Below, one piece after another: positions 28,980-41,101 of a stretch of 64,000 nucleotides of DNA. The notes under the pieces were generated by a model. The model was not told the DNA's origin. It did not search any database and was given only the letters and a program-made list of their open reading frames with translations. The translations under genes were made by a program, and so were the position numbers. The first letter of the stretch is position 1; each line of letters opens with the position of its first letter. Source of the DNA: an uncultured Bacteroidota bacterium (GTDB taxonomy: Bacteria > Bacteroidota > Bacteroidia > Flavobacteriales > Flavobacteriaceae); assembly GCA_902566635.1 (NCBI GenBank), contig CACFJP010000006.1, positions 1 to 64,000 of the forward strand. The letters run 5' to 3'.

Positions 28980-31652
28980 CCTTCCCAAAAAAATAGTCGT
29001 ATTTTTGAATTCTACAAAAAGGGGCTTTTGACAAAAGTAAGACATATTCATTCATTTCAGCTCTTTCCCACATTGACAGTCGTATTATTGTCTTTTTTTT
29101 GTGCATCTGGACAGGAGCAGTCTCTCACAAAAACAGAAAAAGACTCTATTGCAACAAACGACACCATCCCTCAAAATAAAGCAATGCTGTTGGACCAAAT
29201 TAAACGGAATGCACTAGGAACCATTACGATTAATCGAGCAAAAAAGACCATGACGCTCTATGATGAAGCAGAGCTTTATTATCAAAACATAGAGTTGAAG
29301 GCAGGACAAATCGATTTGGATTACAACACCAATATTGTTTTTGCTAGGCCAATCATCGATAGCACTGGTCAGTATATTCAATATCCATCATTCAAACAAG
29401 GTAGTGATGAGGTTTTTCCAGATTCACTAAAATTTAATTTTAATAATAAAAAGGCTGTGATATGGAATTCTAAAAGTCAGCAGCAAGGGATGAATGTTTT
29501 GGCAGAGACCACAAAAAAGGAAAATGACTCGGTCTATTACATCAAAAATGCACGTATTACAACCTCGGAGGATGTAGAAAATCCAGATTATTTTGTTCGC
29601 ATTCGCAAAGGGAAGTTTGTACCACAAAAAAAAATTATTGCCAGCGGAAACCAGCTTTATATTGCTGATGTACCCACCCCTGTTTTTTTACCATTTGCCT
29701 ATTTTCCAATGACGAAAGACAGAGAAAGTGGTGTTATTTTTCCGACCATAGGCGAAAACTTTAAGCGAGGATATTTTATGCAAAATGGAGGTTATTACAT
29801 TGCAGCAAGCGATTATTTTGACATGGCATTATTGGGTGATTATTACACCAATGGCAGCTATGGTTTTCGTGTCGAGTCGAACTACAATGTCAAATATAAA
29901 TTTAGGGGAAATCTCTCGTTTCGTTTTGAAAATCTGATTAGTGGAGAAAGAGGATTTCCAGGCTATAGCAAAAGTAATATATACAACCTTCGATGGTCCC
30001 ATAGTAAAGATTCTAAATCCAATCCAAACAGTCGATTTTCAGCGTCTGTAAACCTGGGAAGTAGCACCTATTTTAGAGAATCCCTAAATCAAATCAACAC
30101 TGGAAATTTTTTGAATAATACCTTATCATCATCTGTTTCCTATGCAAGAACTTTTCCGAAATATCCCTCTGTAAATCTTTCACTTTCAGCATCTCATAGC
30201 CAGAACACAAGAACTCAAACAATAAACATGACACTGCCAACTTTTCAAGCGAATATGGAACGAATTTATCCTTTCGCAAAACGTACTGGGTCAAAGAAAG
30301 GTATCATTCAGAACATCAATTTTCAATACAGTGTTAGAGGGGAGAATCGGTTGGAAATGAAGGATGAAGAATTTTTAGCACCTGGGATGTTTGATAATGC
30401 AAAATCAGGTTTTAAACATCAAATCCCAATCAATACATCGTTCAAAGTGGCAAAACACTTTAACTTTTCTGTTGGGGGAAACTATGAAGACACTTGGGTA
30501 TTCGAAACAATTAAGAAAAATGACTATGATCCAAAGCTCGAAAGTGTTGCTGCGCAAGATACGATTCGAGGGTTTGATCGATTCAACAAATACAATTATA
30601 GTGCGGGGGTGAGTACAACTCTTTATGGGATATTTGATTTTAAGGAAGACTCAAAAATCAAGTCTATACGTCACGTTATCAATGCAAATGTCAGTTACAA
30701 CGATTCGCCTAGTTTTGAAAAATACTATGATGAATATATCATCGATGCCAATGGAAATACTCGTGATTACACACGTTTTGAAACGAGTTTGTATGGGCAA
30801 CCTGGAATAAATAAATCTAGGTCAATGAATTTTGCTTTGCGAAACACGATTGAAGCAAAAGTAAGAGACCCTGATACTTTAGCAACAGAACCCAAAAAGA
30901 TTAAAATTTTAAACAATCTAAATTTTTCTACTAGTTTTAACTTTGAGGCAGATTCACTTCGTTGGAGTCCAGTTAGAATGTCAACAGTCATACCCCTTTT
31001 AGACAACAAGCTAAATATTAATTTGGGAGCGACTTTTGACCCTTATGGTATCGATGATAATGGAAGTAGAATCAACACCCTAAACATCAATAATGGAGGG
31101 GGTATGTTTCGAATGACCAGCGCAAACATGAATTGGGGATATAAATTTTCAAGTGATTCCAAGTCAAAAGACGATTCTTCCTCAAATAATGACTCGAGTA
31201 ACAATAATGATTTGTTTGGTGGAAGTCAAGATTTCAGCGACCGTAGGTTTACAGCAGAAAAAAGTAGCACGCAGGTAAATGGCCAAGATGATGAAGAGCA
31301 AAACTCATTTTATCGCACAAAAATACCATGGAGCTTCAATCTTAGGCACAGCTTGACCTATTCAAATGCAAAGAAAAACCGCGACATTTCAAACAATTCT
31401 CTAATGGTCTCTGGATCAGTTGGGCTGACACCCAAGTGGGATGTGGGGGTTTCAACTGGTTATGACTTTAAAAATAAAGGAATTACTTATACCAACTTTC
31501 GAATTGAAAGAGACTTGGATAGTTGGGTCATGAACTTGGCCTGGACACCATTCGGAAATCGACAGTCATGGTACTTTTTTATTGGTGTTAGAAGTGGGTT
31601 TTTAAGTGATTTAAAATATGAGAAGCGAAGAGAACCAGATAGAAAATTATAA
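28971..31652 (+). CDS. LptD/OstA-like outer-membrane LPS assembly protein
   Basis: 'QIDLDYNTNIVFARPIIDSTGQYIQYPSFKQGSDEVFPDSLKFNFNNKKAVIWNSKSQQQGM...' OstA-like, then large beta-barrel. True start may be TTG at 29028. Confidence 0.85.
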   Translation: MTHPSQKNSRIFEFYKKGLLTKVRHIHSFQLFPTLTVVLLSFFCASGQEQSLTKTEKDSIATNDTIPQNKAMLLDQIKRNALGTITINRAKKTMTLYDEAELYYQNIELKAGQIDLDYNTNIVFARPIIDSTGQYIQYPSFKQGSDEVFPDSLKFNFNNKKAVIWNSKSQQQGMNVLAETTKKENDSVYYIKNARITTSEDVENPDYFVRIRKGKFVPQKKIIASGNQLYIADVPTPVFLPFAYFPMTKDRESGVIFPTIGENFKRGYFMQNGGYYIAASDYFDMALLGDYYTNGSYGFRVESNYNVKYKFRGNLSFRFENLISGERGFPGYSKSNIYNLRWSHSKDSKSNPNSRFSASVNLGSSTYFRESLNQINTGNFLNNTLSSSVSYARTFPKYPSVNLSLSASHSQNTRTQTINMTLPTFQANMERIYPFAKRTGSKKGIIQNINFQYSVRGENRLEMKDEEFLAPGMFDNAKSGFKHQIPINTSFKVAKHFNFSVGGNYEDTWVFETIKKNDYDPKLESVAAQDTIRGFDRFNKYNYSAGVSTTLYGIFDFKEDSKIKSIRHVINANVSYNDSPSFEKYYDEYIIDANGNTRDYTRFETSLYGQPGINKSRSMNFALRNTIEAKVRDPDTLATEPKKIKILNNLNFSTSFNFEADSLRWSPVRMSTVIPLLDNKLNINLGATFDPYGIDDNGSRINTLNINNGGGMFRMTSANMNWGYKFSSDSKSKDDSSSNNDSSNNNDLFGGSQDFSDRRFTAEKSSTQVNGQDDEEQNSFYRTKIPWSFNLRHSLTYSNAKKNRDISNNSLMVSGSVGLTPKWDVGVSTGYDFKNKGITYTNFRIERDLDSWVMNLAWTPFGNRQSWYFFIGVRSGFLSDLKYEKRREPDRKL

Positions 31653-31661
31653 TAAATAGAT

Positions 31662-32042
31662 ATGAAAAAAGTGATTAAAACAACAGAAGCACCTTCACCA
31701 ATAGGTCCATATAATCAAGCCATTTTGGTTGACAACACACTTTATGCAAGTGGACAGATTGCACTGGATCCAAAAACGATGGAGCTAGTCAATGAGAACA
31801 TTCAAGTAGAAACTACCCAAGTGATGAAAAACTTATCAGAAGTACTTAAAACAGCAGGGATGGCGTTTGCCAATGTTGTAAAAACAACCATTTATCTAGC
31901 AGACATGGGAGATTTCTCCCTAGTAAACGAAGTATATGGAGGTTATTTTAACGATGATGATGCGCCAGCAAGGGAGACCGTTCAAGTCGCACAGTTGCCC
32001 AAAAATGTTCGCGTCGAGATATCTGTGATTGCGATCCTTTAG
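31662..32042 (+). CDS. RidA family protein (Rid deaminase)
   Basis: 'PSPIGPYNQAILVDNTLYASGQIALDP' and 'ARETVQVAQLPKNVRVEISVIA'. Confidence 0.95.
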   Translation: MKKVIKTTEAPSPIGPYNQAILVDNTLYASGQIALDPKTMELVNENIQVETTQVMKNLSEVLKTAGMAFANVVKTTIYLADMGDFSLVNEVYGGYFNDDDAPARETVQVAQLPKNVRVEISVIAIL

Positions 32043-32890
32043 CTTTCGGATTTATGATAGGAAACAAGTCCTTCGATAGGTTTTTTCAAAATCCTACCCA
32101 TTTTTAAGCCACGAGAAATAAGCTGTGACTCAAGTTCTGTATTCAAATAATAAGCGATTGAACCTATAAAATGAATAGGTAACTCTTTTGCATTATCGAA
32201 TTGTAAAATTTGATTATCAATAAACAATCCTAACCCTTTATTGATAAGAGCATGAGCGTATGGTTCATTTTTGTTGACAATCAAAAACCTGGCAAATGTT
32301 GCCAGATAAGTGTTGGGGTTTGCTTTTTTGTAGAGGTTGGTTTTGATTTCCTCTGCTCCCAAATCAAATTCTTCCGCAAATAATTTGGCTAAAGGTTTGG
32401 GAATTTTGTTAAAATAATAATCCCTGAGCAACTGTCTTCCAAAATAATTGCCGCTTGCGTCATCCATTAAGATATAACCTAGCGATGTGATTTTTTGATG
32501 AACAGTCTCACCATCAAAAAAACTACAATTAGAACCTGTGCCAAGAATACAAACGATACTTGAATCCCCTTGGTCAGTGATTGCATAAACAGCAGCAAAG
32601 GTATCTTCCTTGACAGAAATAGATGCGTTTTGAAAGATACTTTTTAAAACATCTCCCATCAATTTTCGCGGTGGCTCTGTACCACAACCGGCGCCATAAA
32701 AGTAGATGGAGTCAATCTCTTTTCTAACGCGATATAAATCGTAATTATTTATGATTCGCTCTTCAATGATTGCTTCTGTCAGCACCTGAGGATTTAAGCC
32801 AAGGGTATGCGTCTCTAGCAAAATATTGTTTGAATCATCAATAGCGATCCAATCGGTTTTTGTTGACCCACTATCAATAATAAGTTTCAT
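32039..32890 (-). CDS. BadF/BadG-type N-acetylglucosamine kinase-like ATPase
   Basis: 'LIIDSGSTKTDWIAID', 'ILGTGSNCSFFDG', 'LMDDASGNYFGRQLLRDYY'. Confidence 0.85.
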   Translation of the reverse strand: MKLIIDSGSTKTDWIAIDDSNNILLETHTLGLNPQVLTEAIIEERIINNYDLYRVRKEIDSIYFYGAGCGTEPPRKLMGDVLKSIFQNASISVKEDTFAAVYAITDQGDSSIVCILGTGSNCSFFDGETVHQKITSLGYILMDDASGNYFGRQLLRDYYFNKIPKPLAKLFAEEFDLGAEEIKTNLYKKANPNTYLATFARFLIVNKNEPYAHALINKGLGLFIDNQILQFDNAKELPIHFIGSIAYYLNTELESQLISRGLKMGRILKKPIEGLVSYHKSES

Positions 32891-32904
32891 AGATTGAGAT
32901 TAGA

Positions 32905-33921
<1,017 letters not shown>

Positions 33922-33934
33922 TTAATTAATAAAT

Positions 33935-34921
33935 TTAAAGTGTCATAATGTCTGAAACTCTGATGAGTTCACGTTTGATTTCTGATTTTCCTTTGATGGC
34001 TTTGTTGAGTGGAGTTAAGATAATTTCCCCATTTTGAATACCTACCATCTGGCCACTCACACCATCGATTATACACTCGACAGCTTTGAGACCCATGCGA
34101 CTTGCCAAAACCCGATCAAAACAAGATGGTATACCACCCCGCTGAATATGACCTAATACAGAAACTCTAACCTCATAGTCAGGCATATTCTGTTCAACGT
34201 GTTCTGCAAGTTCAAATACATTTTTACCAATCTTATCACCCTCTGCAACAACGACAATGCTTGAGGATTTTCCTGATTTTTTACTCCTCTTCAATGACTC
34301 TAATAAGCGATCAAGACCAAGGTTTTCTTCAGGGATTAAGATTTCCTCTGCGCCAGCTCCTATCCCAACATTTAAAGCAATATGACCTGCATCTCGTCCC
34401 ATGACCTCAACAAAAAACAATCGATTGTGTGAAATCGCTGTATCTCTGATTTTGTCAATCGCCTCAACAACTGTATTCAGAGCTGTATCATAGCCTATGG
34501 TATGGGAGGTGCCATAGATGTCATTGTCAATTGTTCCTGGGACACCAATGACTGGAATCTTGTGCTCTTGTTCAAAAAACATTCCTCCAGTAAAGCTACC
34601 ATCACCTCCAATGACGATCAAAGCATCTACGTTGTGCTTTTTGAGGTTTTCATAAGCTTTTTGCCTACCCTTTTTGTCATGAAAATCTAGTGATCTAGCA
34701 GATTTAAGTTTTGTGCCACCCTTGTTAATGATGTTGTTTACACTTCTTGGGTTTAATGGGCGAATATCACCTTCAATCAAGCCTTGGTATCCACGATATA
34801 CACCAGAGCATTCTAGATTGAAGTGAGAGCAGCTGCGAACAACAGATCGTATCGCAGCGTTCATTCCCGGAGCATCTCCCCCAGAAGTCAGTACAGCAAT
34901 ATGTTTAGGCTTTACAGGCAT
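33935..34921 (-). CDS. pfkA: 6-phosphofructokinase
   Basis: 'IAVLTSGGDAPGMNAAIRSVV', 'IGGDGSFTGG', 'VPGTIDNDIYGT', 'VLGHIQRGGIPSCFDR'. Confidence 0.98.
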   Translation of the reverse strand: MPVKPKHIAVLTSGGDAPGMNAAIRSVVRSCSHFNLECSGVYRGYQGLIEGDIRPLNPRSVNNIINKGGTKLKSARSLDFHDKKGRQKAYENLKKHNVDALIVIGGDGSFTGGMFFEQEHKIPVIGVPGTIDNDIYGTSHTIGYDTALNTVVEAIDKIRDTAISHNRLFFVEVMGRDAGHIALNVGIGAGAEEILIPEENLGLDRLLESLKRSKKSGKSSSIVVVAEGDKIGKNVFELAEHVEQNMPDYEVRVSVLGHIQRGGIPSCFDRVLASRMGLKAVECIIDGVSGQMVGIQNGEIILTPLNKAIKGKSEIKRELIRVSDIMTL

Positions 34922-35031
34922 TATAGAATGGCGAAATTACAAACTATATTTCTGAAATCATTGATATTATTAGAAATTGAAGATTAAAAAATTAAAGTGC
35001 TGAAAATCGTATTTAAAATCAACATTTTTCA

Positions 35032-38000
35032 TTAAATCGTGTTCTTTTTTACAATCTTCTTAATCAAAGATTTAAAATCATCGAATTCTACCTGGTATGA
35101 TAGACCAACGCCCTGCGTATATCCTAACTCATCCCCAAAGTATTGAAATTCATTTTCTCTGTTGAAGATACGTGCACGAAGCGCACCATCTTTACTCAAT
35201 AAAAACTCGATCGTAACATCCCCAACAATGATTGTTTCTTCAACACCCCCAAATGGAACGCCGAGTTTGCCATTGATCAGTAAACGATCTGATACTTTGG
35301 TAACCAATGTCAAACCCAGTCGATCGCGTGTTCTTGCGATTGATTCGGAGTTACGATCACCTTGCAAATAATTTAGTCCAAGTTTAAGTTTCTCCTCATC
35401 TCCAGAAAATATAGATTCAAAAACGCCTGATGCTTTTTGAAAAAGGTTATTCGTTAATGCTTGTGCTGTTATGGCTGAAAGTGATAAATCGCTGATAAAA
35501 ACGCCTTGCGACAACAAGGATATGGCTTGGATTTGCCTGCGCTCTTCATCATCGAGTTTATAGGCAAGGTCGTTTCGAACATTTGCAGATGTATTTGGGA
35601 AATCGATCGTAAAGCTAGGTGCTTCAAGTTGCATTATACTACCGGTTAAATTAATTTTTACATCCGTTGGGATTTTTCTATTCAGTCCTGGATTTTCCAG
35701 CAAAATAGCTGGGTTTGCACCACCAGGCACTTCATAAATGGCTTGTAAATTCAATTGAGCATCCAGTGGATTACCATTCCATAATATAGTTCCTCCTGGC
35801 TCAAGTCGAAATTCTTTTTCTAAGATGCCAAAATTTTTGAATTGATAGATTCCGTTTAAAGCAATAAAATCCCCAAACACGTTAAAATTTCCATCAGTGT
35901 TTATTTCCATCAGAATACTTCCAACACCGGAGCCTCGAAGTGTACTTCCCGTGTCGCTGTCAAATAAAAGCTCTAATTCGGCATCTTGTGTAATTGACAA
36001 ATCAAAATTAAGTGTCAAACCCTTTATCAAACTGGGAGAACTTGTTTCATTGTTATCATTTTGAGTTGCTTTTTTATCAACAAATTTTAGATATGAAACA
36101 TCCTCAATACTGCCTCTGTTATCAACTGCAATAACAATGTTTGTTCCCTCTGCCGAGCTGCCATCAAGGTCAAAAGTCAGAGATTGGGATGGTCCATGAA
36201 TACGCGCATTTCCATTGAAAAACGCCTTCCCATAATAGTTATTATCATAACTATCGTCTGTGTCGAGAATGAGAAAGTTTGGACTTGTAAAATTCATGTC
36301 CAAGTTGAAAAACTTGAAGTTTTGATGAAGAACTGTTCCGTCAAAAGAAGCCGAGGTCGAATTAATTCTATCGATCAATGTCGTTTGCTCAAACGTAAAA
36401 GATGTTGGATTTACCTTTACCCTCGACCCAACTACAAGACTATATCCTACATTTAAGTAAGGAACAGAAAATTCAAACCCATCCAAAAACAACTCCCCTT
36501 GCAACATCGGCTGACTCCATTTGCCATCAATGGAGATAGAGCCGTCAACCTGTCCCAGTATATCTGTCATTGCATTTCCAATCAACTGATCGAGGATAGC
36601 TGCTGGAAACGACTGAAAAGTGGCATTTAGGTTAAGGTTATTCTCACTTTCAGAGGAAATCAGACCCTCTACTGAGCTTGTCATAAATCCATCATCGATA
36701 GTGTTGAACGATAATTGATATGCGTCTTGTTCTTCATTAGAGCTCAGCGAAACAAGTGCATCTCCCAACATTACGTTGTTGAATGTCATAGAGTCAATTT
36801 TCACATCGGCCTCTCCTCCAAACTTATCGTTATCAAAAGTAATATCCAAAGTCCCGTTAGTTATTCCACTGATACTTCTCTTTGGTTTTGGTAAAATAAA
36901 GTCAGAGAGATTTATATTTTCAAAAAGTATATTTAATCGTTGTGATGCTTGTTGATAAAATGAAAAATGAAGTGCTGATTCATTATTTGAAAAAACAGTT
37001 GAGCCAATCTCAAAACCCTGTTTTGTTAACAGTAATTTACTCGTTCTGGTATCGAGGTGATTGATCTTCCATTGCTTTGACTGAAAAGCAATTGTTGATG
37101 GTTGTATGCCAAACTCTAACTCTTGCTTTTCATTGAGTGTAGCAAAAAAATTCAACTCGCTACTAAATGAATTGTTTTCAAATTCCGCTCTAAAGTGCAG
37201 TTTGTCATCAAATACCGAATTGATCAACCAGAACTGTTCCAAGTTAAAGTTTTCTCCGTTGACCTGACTAATTTGAAGGTTGGTTTTGTAAAAAGGATTG
37301 ACATTGTCTATTGTAAAACGAACTTCTGAAAAGTAGTTGTTCTTAAAACGAATTTTAGGTATATCGATCTGAAAAAATGTATAATTCGGGTCAGCGGTGA
37401 GCTTGCCACGGAAAAAAGAATCATCAGGGATTGTAATTTGTTCTAGAAAAGCGCCGGAAAACTTCTCTTTTAAGTTGATGTTAAAATTCATAAAAGAGGA
37501 TTGATCTACTTCGATTGACTGATAATTGGAAAAATAACTTCCAAAAGAATTGCGAAGCATTTTTTCCACATCCAACAATTCAAATCTGCCATAAATCAAA
37601 CCACTTATAAAATCAATGGATTGAAAATTAAAAAAGCGTAAATCTTTATTCACTCTTGACTGAATTGTAAAGTCTTTAAACGAATATAGCTGATCATCAA
37701 CATTGATTTGTACAGAATTTGCCTTGATATCGCCAATGAATTCATTTAGTTGATTTCCAAGATTTACAATTTCAAAGTTTCCAGAAAAATCTCTTTCCTT
37801 TTTAAAAGTAGAAGGGAAAATGCTTTTGAGTTTTAGCTGATTCACATCTGCAAATACTGACAATTTATGAAGGGAGTCATTTGCATTAAACTCACCCTCC
37901 ATCTGTATTTTTGCTTCACTATCTCTTATATCAACAGAGCCAAGAATTTGTCCATTTTTTGCATCGAGGTTTACTGCAATAGTATCAAGTTTGATGTCTT

Positions 38001-39354
38001 GAAAGGTAAAAGAGGAAAAATACCCACTTAATTCTGTATCAAGCTGATTGAGTTGAAGACCCTTTCCTTTTACAACAAATGAAAAGTCACTAACACCCAT
38101 AGTATTTTGCTTTAGTAAACCACCCATATCAAATTGATTTCCACGAACCCTTCCATCGTAATATAAATGCGATTGAGAATCTTTTTTTAGAAAACCAACA
38201 TCAACATCCAACAGACCAAATGAGGTGTAGAGCGCCATATCAACCTTATGATTGGAGAAGTGACGAGCAATCTCTCCAGTCATTTTTGAGGTTCCCAAAT
38301 GTTGTAGAAAATCAACTTTTGATTGCTCCAAAGTAGGCATAAATGCTAGGATGTCTTTTGGGTTAATAATCAACTCATCTATGACTAGTTTAGAAGTGTT
38401 TTCTGAATTGTTGAAAGAAAGTGATCCTGACAAATTACTGTCTGGAAGAGCAAGCCGAAAAGAGTCCAATGAAAACTTGTTAGGTGTTCCAGAAAAAGTA
38501 AGTTCGTCTATAAGAAAGCTATCCGGACCTGAAATGTTTGGAACAAAAGAACGAATATCCTCCACTCCAATGGTAGACTCAAGTGCATTAGCATCAATAA
38601 AAATATCATTGAATGAATCTTGTATCCCAGCTGCTGGAAAGAGCATAGAAAGATTAGCATTGACCTGTGAGTTTGGAGTGGTAATATTTAATTTTTCAAG
38701 TTTGGCTGCCCCTGAAACTATTGAAAATGAAGCATTGGAATGAATGATATCCAAAGCATAACCCTCAGCAAATAGACTCATTTCTTCAATAACTCCCGAA
38801 AAATCAGCGCTTTTGGAAGAAATGTCGATGAGTTTCGCATTGATATTGGAAATGATTTGATAATTAGAATCGATATCATTTTCGTCAAGGAATTGAAGCC
38901 TGCTTTCATTGAGTTTGACTTGACTAGCACTAAACTTCGCACCTTTTGAGAAATTTAATTTTTCTAAAAAAATTTGGAAGTTGGATAGGCTTTCATCTAT
39001 ATATTTAACATGATTCAGCAAAAAAGAATCTACAGTAACTTCGCCCAAATAGATGTCATTATTGATTAGACCACCAAAGTGTCGAGACTCAATTTCGAGG
39101 TGATTCACAAAAATCAAGGTATCATTTTTGTGATCTTTTATGAGCAAGTCTTCAAATGAGCTTATGCCAATAGGATTCATAAAAAAGGAGCGAATCGAGA
39201 GGTCAACATCAAAATCATTGATGAGTTTGTTTTTTAACCACGAATTCAAAGCAGATTGACCAATTGGAGAATAAAATATGATAAATGTGAGTATGGTAAG
39301 ACCAATACTCAAGAGTGTAATTTTTTTTGTGGTACGCAAGTGTTTTTGGGTCAA
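35032..39354 (-). CDS. Translocation/assembly module TamB domain-containing protein
   Basis: 1440 aa AsmA/TamB-like protein; C-terminal 'LNGIYQFKNFGILEKEFRLEPGGTILWNGNPLDAQLNLQAIYEV...' DUF490 signature. Confidence 0.92.
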   Translation of the reverse strand: MTQKHLRTTKKITLLSIGLTILTFIIFYSPIGQSALNSWLKNKLINDFDVDLSIRSFFMNPIGISSFEDLLIKDHKNDTLIFVNHLEIESRHFGGLINNDIYLGEVTVDSFLLNHVKYIDESLSNFQIFLEKLNFSKGAKFSASQVKLNESRLQFLDENDIDSNYQIISNINAKLIDISSKSADFSGVIEEMSLFAEGYALDIIHSNASFSIVSGAAKLEKLNITTPNSQVNANLSMLFPAAGIQDSFNDIFIDANALESTIGVEDIRSFVPNISGPDSFLIDELTFSGTPNKFSLDSFRLALPDSNLSGSLSFNNSENTSKLVIDELIINPKDILAFMPTLEQSKVDFLQHLGTSKMTGEIARHFSNHKVDMALYTSFGLLDVDVGFLKKDSQSHLYYDGRVRGNQFDMGGLLKQNTMGVSDFSFVVKGKGLQLNQLDTELSGYFSSFTFQDIKLDTIAVNLDAKNGQILGSVDIRDSEAKIQMEGEFNANDSLHKLSVFADVNQLKLKSIFPSTFKKERDFSGNFEIVNLGNQLNEFIGDIKANSVQINVDDQLYSFKDFTIQSRVNKDLRFFNFQSIDFISGLIYGRFELLDVEKMLRNSFGSYFSNYQSIEVDQSSFMNFNINLKEKFSGAFLEQITIPDDSFFRGKLTADPNYTFFQIDIPKIRFKNNYFSEVRFTIDNVNPFYKTNLQISQVNGENFNLEQFWLINSVFDDKLHFRAEFENNSFSSELNFFATLNEKQELEFGIQPSTIAFQSKQWKINHLDTRTSKLLLTKQGFEIGSTVFSNNESALHFSFYQQASQRLNILFENINLSDFILPKPKRSISGITNGTLDITFDNDKFGGEADVKIDSMTFNNVMLGDALVSLSSNEEQDAYQLSFNTIDDGFMTSSVEGLISSESENNLNLNATFQSFPAAILDQLIGNAMTDILGQVDGSISIDGKWSQPMLQGELFLDGFEFSVPYLNVGYSLVVGSRVKVNPTSFTFEQTTLIDRINSTSASFDGTVLHQNFKFFNLDMNFTSPNFLILDTDDSYDNNYYGKAFFNGNARIHGPSQSLTFDLDGSSAEGTNIVIAVDNRGSIEDVSYLKFVDKKATQNDNNETSSPSLIKGLTLNFDLSITQDAELELLFDSDTGSTLRGSGVGSILMEINTDGNFNVFGDFIALNGIYQFKNFGILEKEFRLEPGGTILWNGNPLDAQLNLQAIYEVPGGANPAILLENPGLNRKIPTDVKINLTGSIMQLEAPSFTIDFPNTSANVRNDLAYKLDDEERRQIQAISLLSQGVFISDLSLSAITAQALTNNLFQKASGVFESIFSGDEEKLKLGLNYLQGDRNSESIARTRDRLGLTLVTKVSDRLLINGKLGVPFGGVEETIIVGDVTIEFLLSKDGALRARIFNRENEFQYFGDELGYTQGVGLSYQVEFDDFKSLIKKIVKKNTI

Positions 39355-39389
39355 ATCAATGTGTTAACTTTGTGCATAAAACAAGAATC

Positions 39390-40382
39390 ATGCCTGTCAT
39401 ACTAGGGATAGAATCATCATGCGACGACACTGCAGCAGCTGTACTCGTTGACGGGCATATTCGATCGAATATAATATCCAGTCAAAAAGTTCACAAACAA
39501 TACGGGGGTGTTGTCCCCGAATTGGCTGCTCGTGCCCACCTGCAAAATATCATTCCAGTAGTCGACCAAGCACTTCGTACAGCAAATATCGATAAAAAAG
39601 AGGTAAATGCAGTAGCATACACTTTAGGGCCAGGACTTATTGGTTCGCTGTTGGTCGGAAATTCTTTTGCAAAATCATTTGCACTCTCATTGGATGTGCC
39701 ATTGATAGAAGTCAATCATATGCAAGCGCATTTGCTTGTTCACTTTGAAAAATCCATTCCAAATCCATCATTTCCATTCTTAGGACTTACTGTTTCGGGG
39801 GGTCATACACAGTTGGTTTTAGTCAGCAGTCCAAACCAAATGGAAGTCATTGGGCAGACACTAGATGATGCTGTGGGTGAGGCCTTTGACAAGGTTGGTA
39901 AAATGATTGGACTACCCTATCCTGCTGGGCCATTTATCGACAAATATGCACAAAATGGAAAAGCAAACATTCCATTTCCAATACCAAAGGTTTCAGCCCT
40001 GAATTTTAGTTTTAGTGGATTTAAAACCAGTGTTTTGTATCATCTGAGAAAACAACAGGAACTGGATGAACATTATATTCAAAATCATAGAAATGATTTA
40101 TGTGCTTCTGTACAACACACTCTTGTTAATATCTTGATGGAAAAACTTGAAAAAGCAGTCAACAAAACAGGGATTAAAAAGATTGTCATTGGTGGAGGTG
40201 TTTCAGCAAATACTGGACTTCGAAAGGTATTGTCAAAAAAAATGGATTGGAATATTTTTATCCCACCTTTGGCCTTCACAACAGACAATGCAGCGATGAT
40301 TGCAGTCGCTGGTTACTTCAAATATCAAAACAATACATTTGGCGCATTGGATCGACAATCGCAATCTAGAATGCCATTGTAA
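39390..40382 (+). CDS. tsaD: tRNA threonylcarbamoyladenosine biosynthesis protein TsaD
   Basis: 'VILGIESSCDDTAAAVL', 'VNHMQAHLLVH', 'SGGHTQLV'. Start at MPVILGIESS; track start 39327 likely too early. Confidence 0.97.
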   Translation: MPVILGIESSCDDTAAAVLVDGHIRSNIISSQKVHKQYGGVVPELAARAHLQNIIPVVDQALRTANIDKKEVNAVAYTLGPGLIGSLLVGNSFAKSFALSLDVPLIEVNHMQAHLLVHFEKSIPNPSFPFLGLTVSGGHTQLVLVSSPNQMEVIGQTLDDAVGEAFDKVGKMIGLPYPAGPFIDKYAQNGKANIPFPIPKVSALNFSFSGFKTSVLYHLRKQQELDEHYIQNHRNDLCASVQHTLVNILMEKLEKAVNKTGIKKIVIGGGVSANTGLRKVLSKKMDWNIFIPPLAFTTDNAAMIAVAGYFKYQNNTFGALDRQSQSRMPL

Positions 40383-41083
40383 TGGAACAGTTTTATATTC
40401 CCACATTAACAAAAGAAGACAAAGAAATTCATTTCGATAAAATTGAAAGCAAGCATTTACACAAAGTTTTAAGAAAAAAAATCGGAGATGGAATTACAAT
40501 TGTCAATGGTGTTGGGTATAGATTCGAGGGAACATTGACATCAGTCCACGACAAACAATGTACAGCAGTTGTCAATCAATGCGAAAAGATCACTTCAGAT
40601 CCTTATCACTTACACTTGTACATTGCCCCTACAAAAAGTAATGATCGTATGGAATGGTTTGTTGAGAAAGCTACCGAAATTGGCGTTCATGCCATCACAC
40701 CAATCATTTGTCAGCGAAGTGAACGAAAAGTAGTTAAGCGAGAACGCTTACATAAAATCGCTATTGCTGCCATGAAACAGTCTTTAGGTGCTTATCTACC
40801 AATGATTCATCCTTTTTGCGACTTTTTCACTGCTTTGAAGCAATTGGAGGGCAAAGCTTTTATCGCACACTGTGAAGACACAGAAAAAGTGATCTTGGAT
40901 AGTCAAGTGTTGGCTCATAAATCAATATCTATTTTTATAGGTCCAGAGGGTGATTTTAGTACTGAAGAAATCAAAGCCGCAGCTGATGAAAATGTCACTG
41001 CCATCACTTTTGGAACAAAACGAATGCGTACTGAGACTGCAGGAATTATCGCCTGTCATAGTGTTTCACAATTATATATGTAA
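40382..41083 (+). CDS. rsmE: 16S rRNA (uracil(1498)-N(3))-methyltransferase RsmE
   Basis: 'HLHKVLRKKIGDGITIVNG', 'IFIGPEGDFSTEEI', 'RMRTETAGIIA'. Confidence 0.95.
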   Translation: MEQFYIPTLTKEDKEIHFDKIESKHLHKVLRKKIGDGITIVNGVGYRFEGTLTSVHDKQCTAVVNQCEKITSDPYHLHLYIAPTKSNDRMEWFVEKATEIGVHAITPIICQRSERKVVKRERLHKIAIAAMKQSLGAYLPMIHPFCDFFTALKQLEGKAFIAHCEDTEKVILDSQVLAHKSISIFIGPEGDFSTEEIKAAADENVTAITFGTKRMRTETAGIIACHSVSQLYM

Positions 41084-41101
41084 AAAACTTATCTTTAGAC
41101 T

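Noticed and set aside
31160-31230. Ser/Asn/Asp-rich repetitive stretch in the LptD-like gene
   Set aside because: Low-complexity loop within a beta-barrel protein; not a tandem repeat at DNA level and not CRISPR-like.
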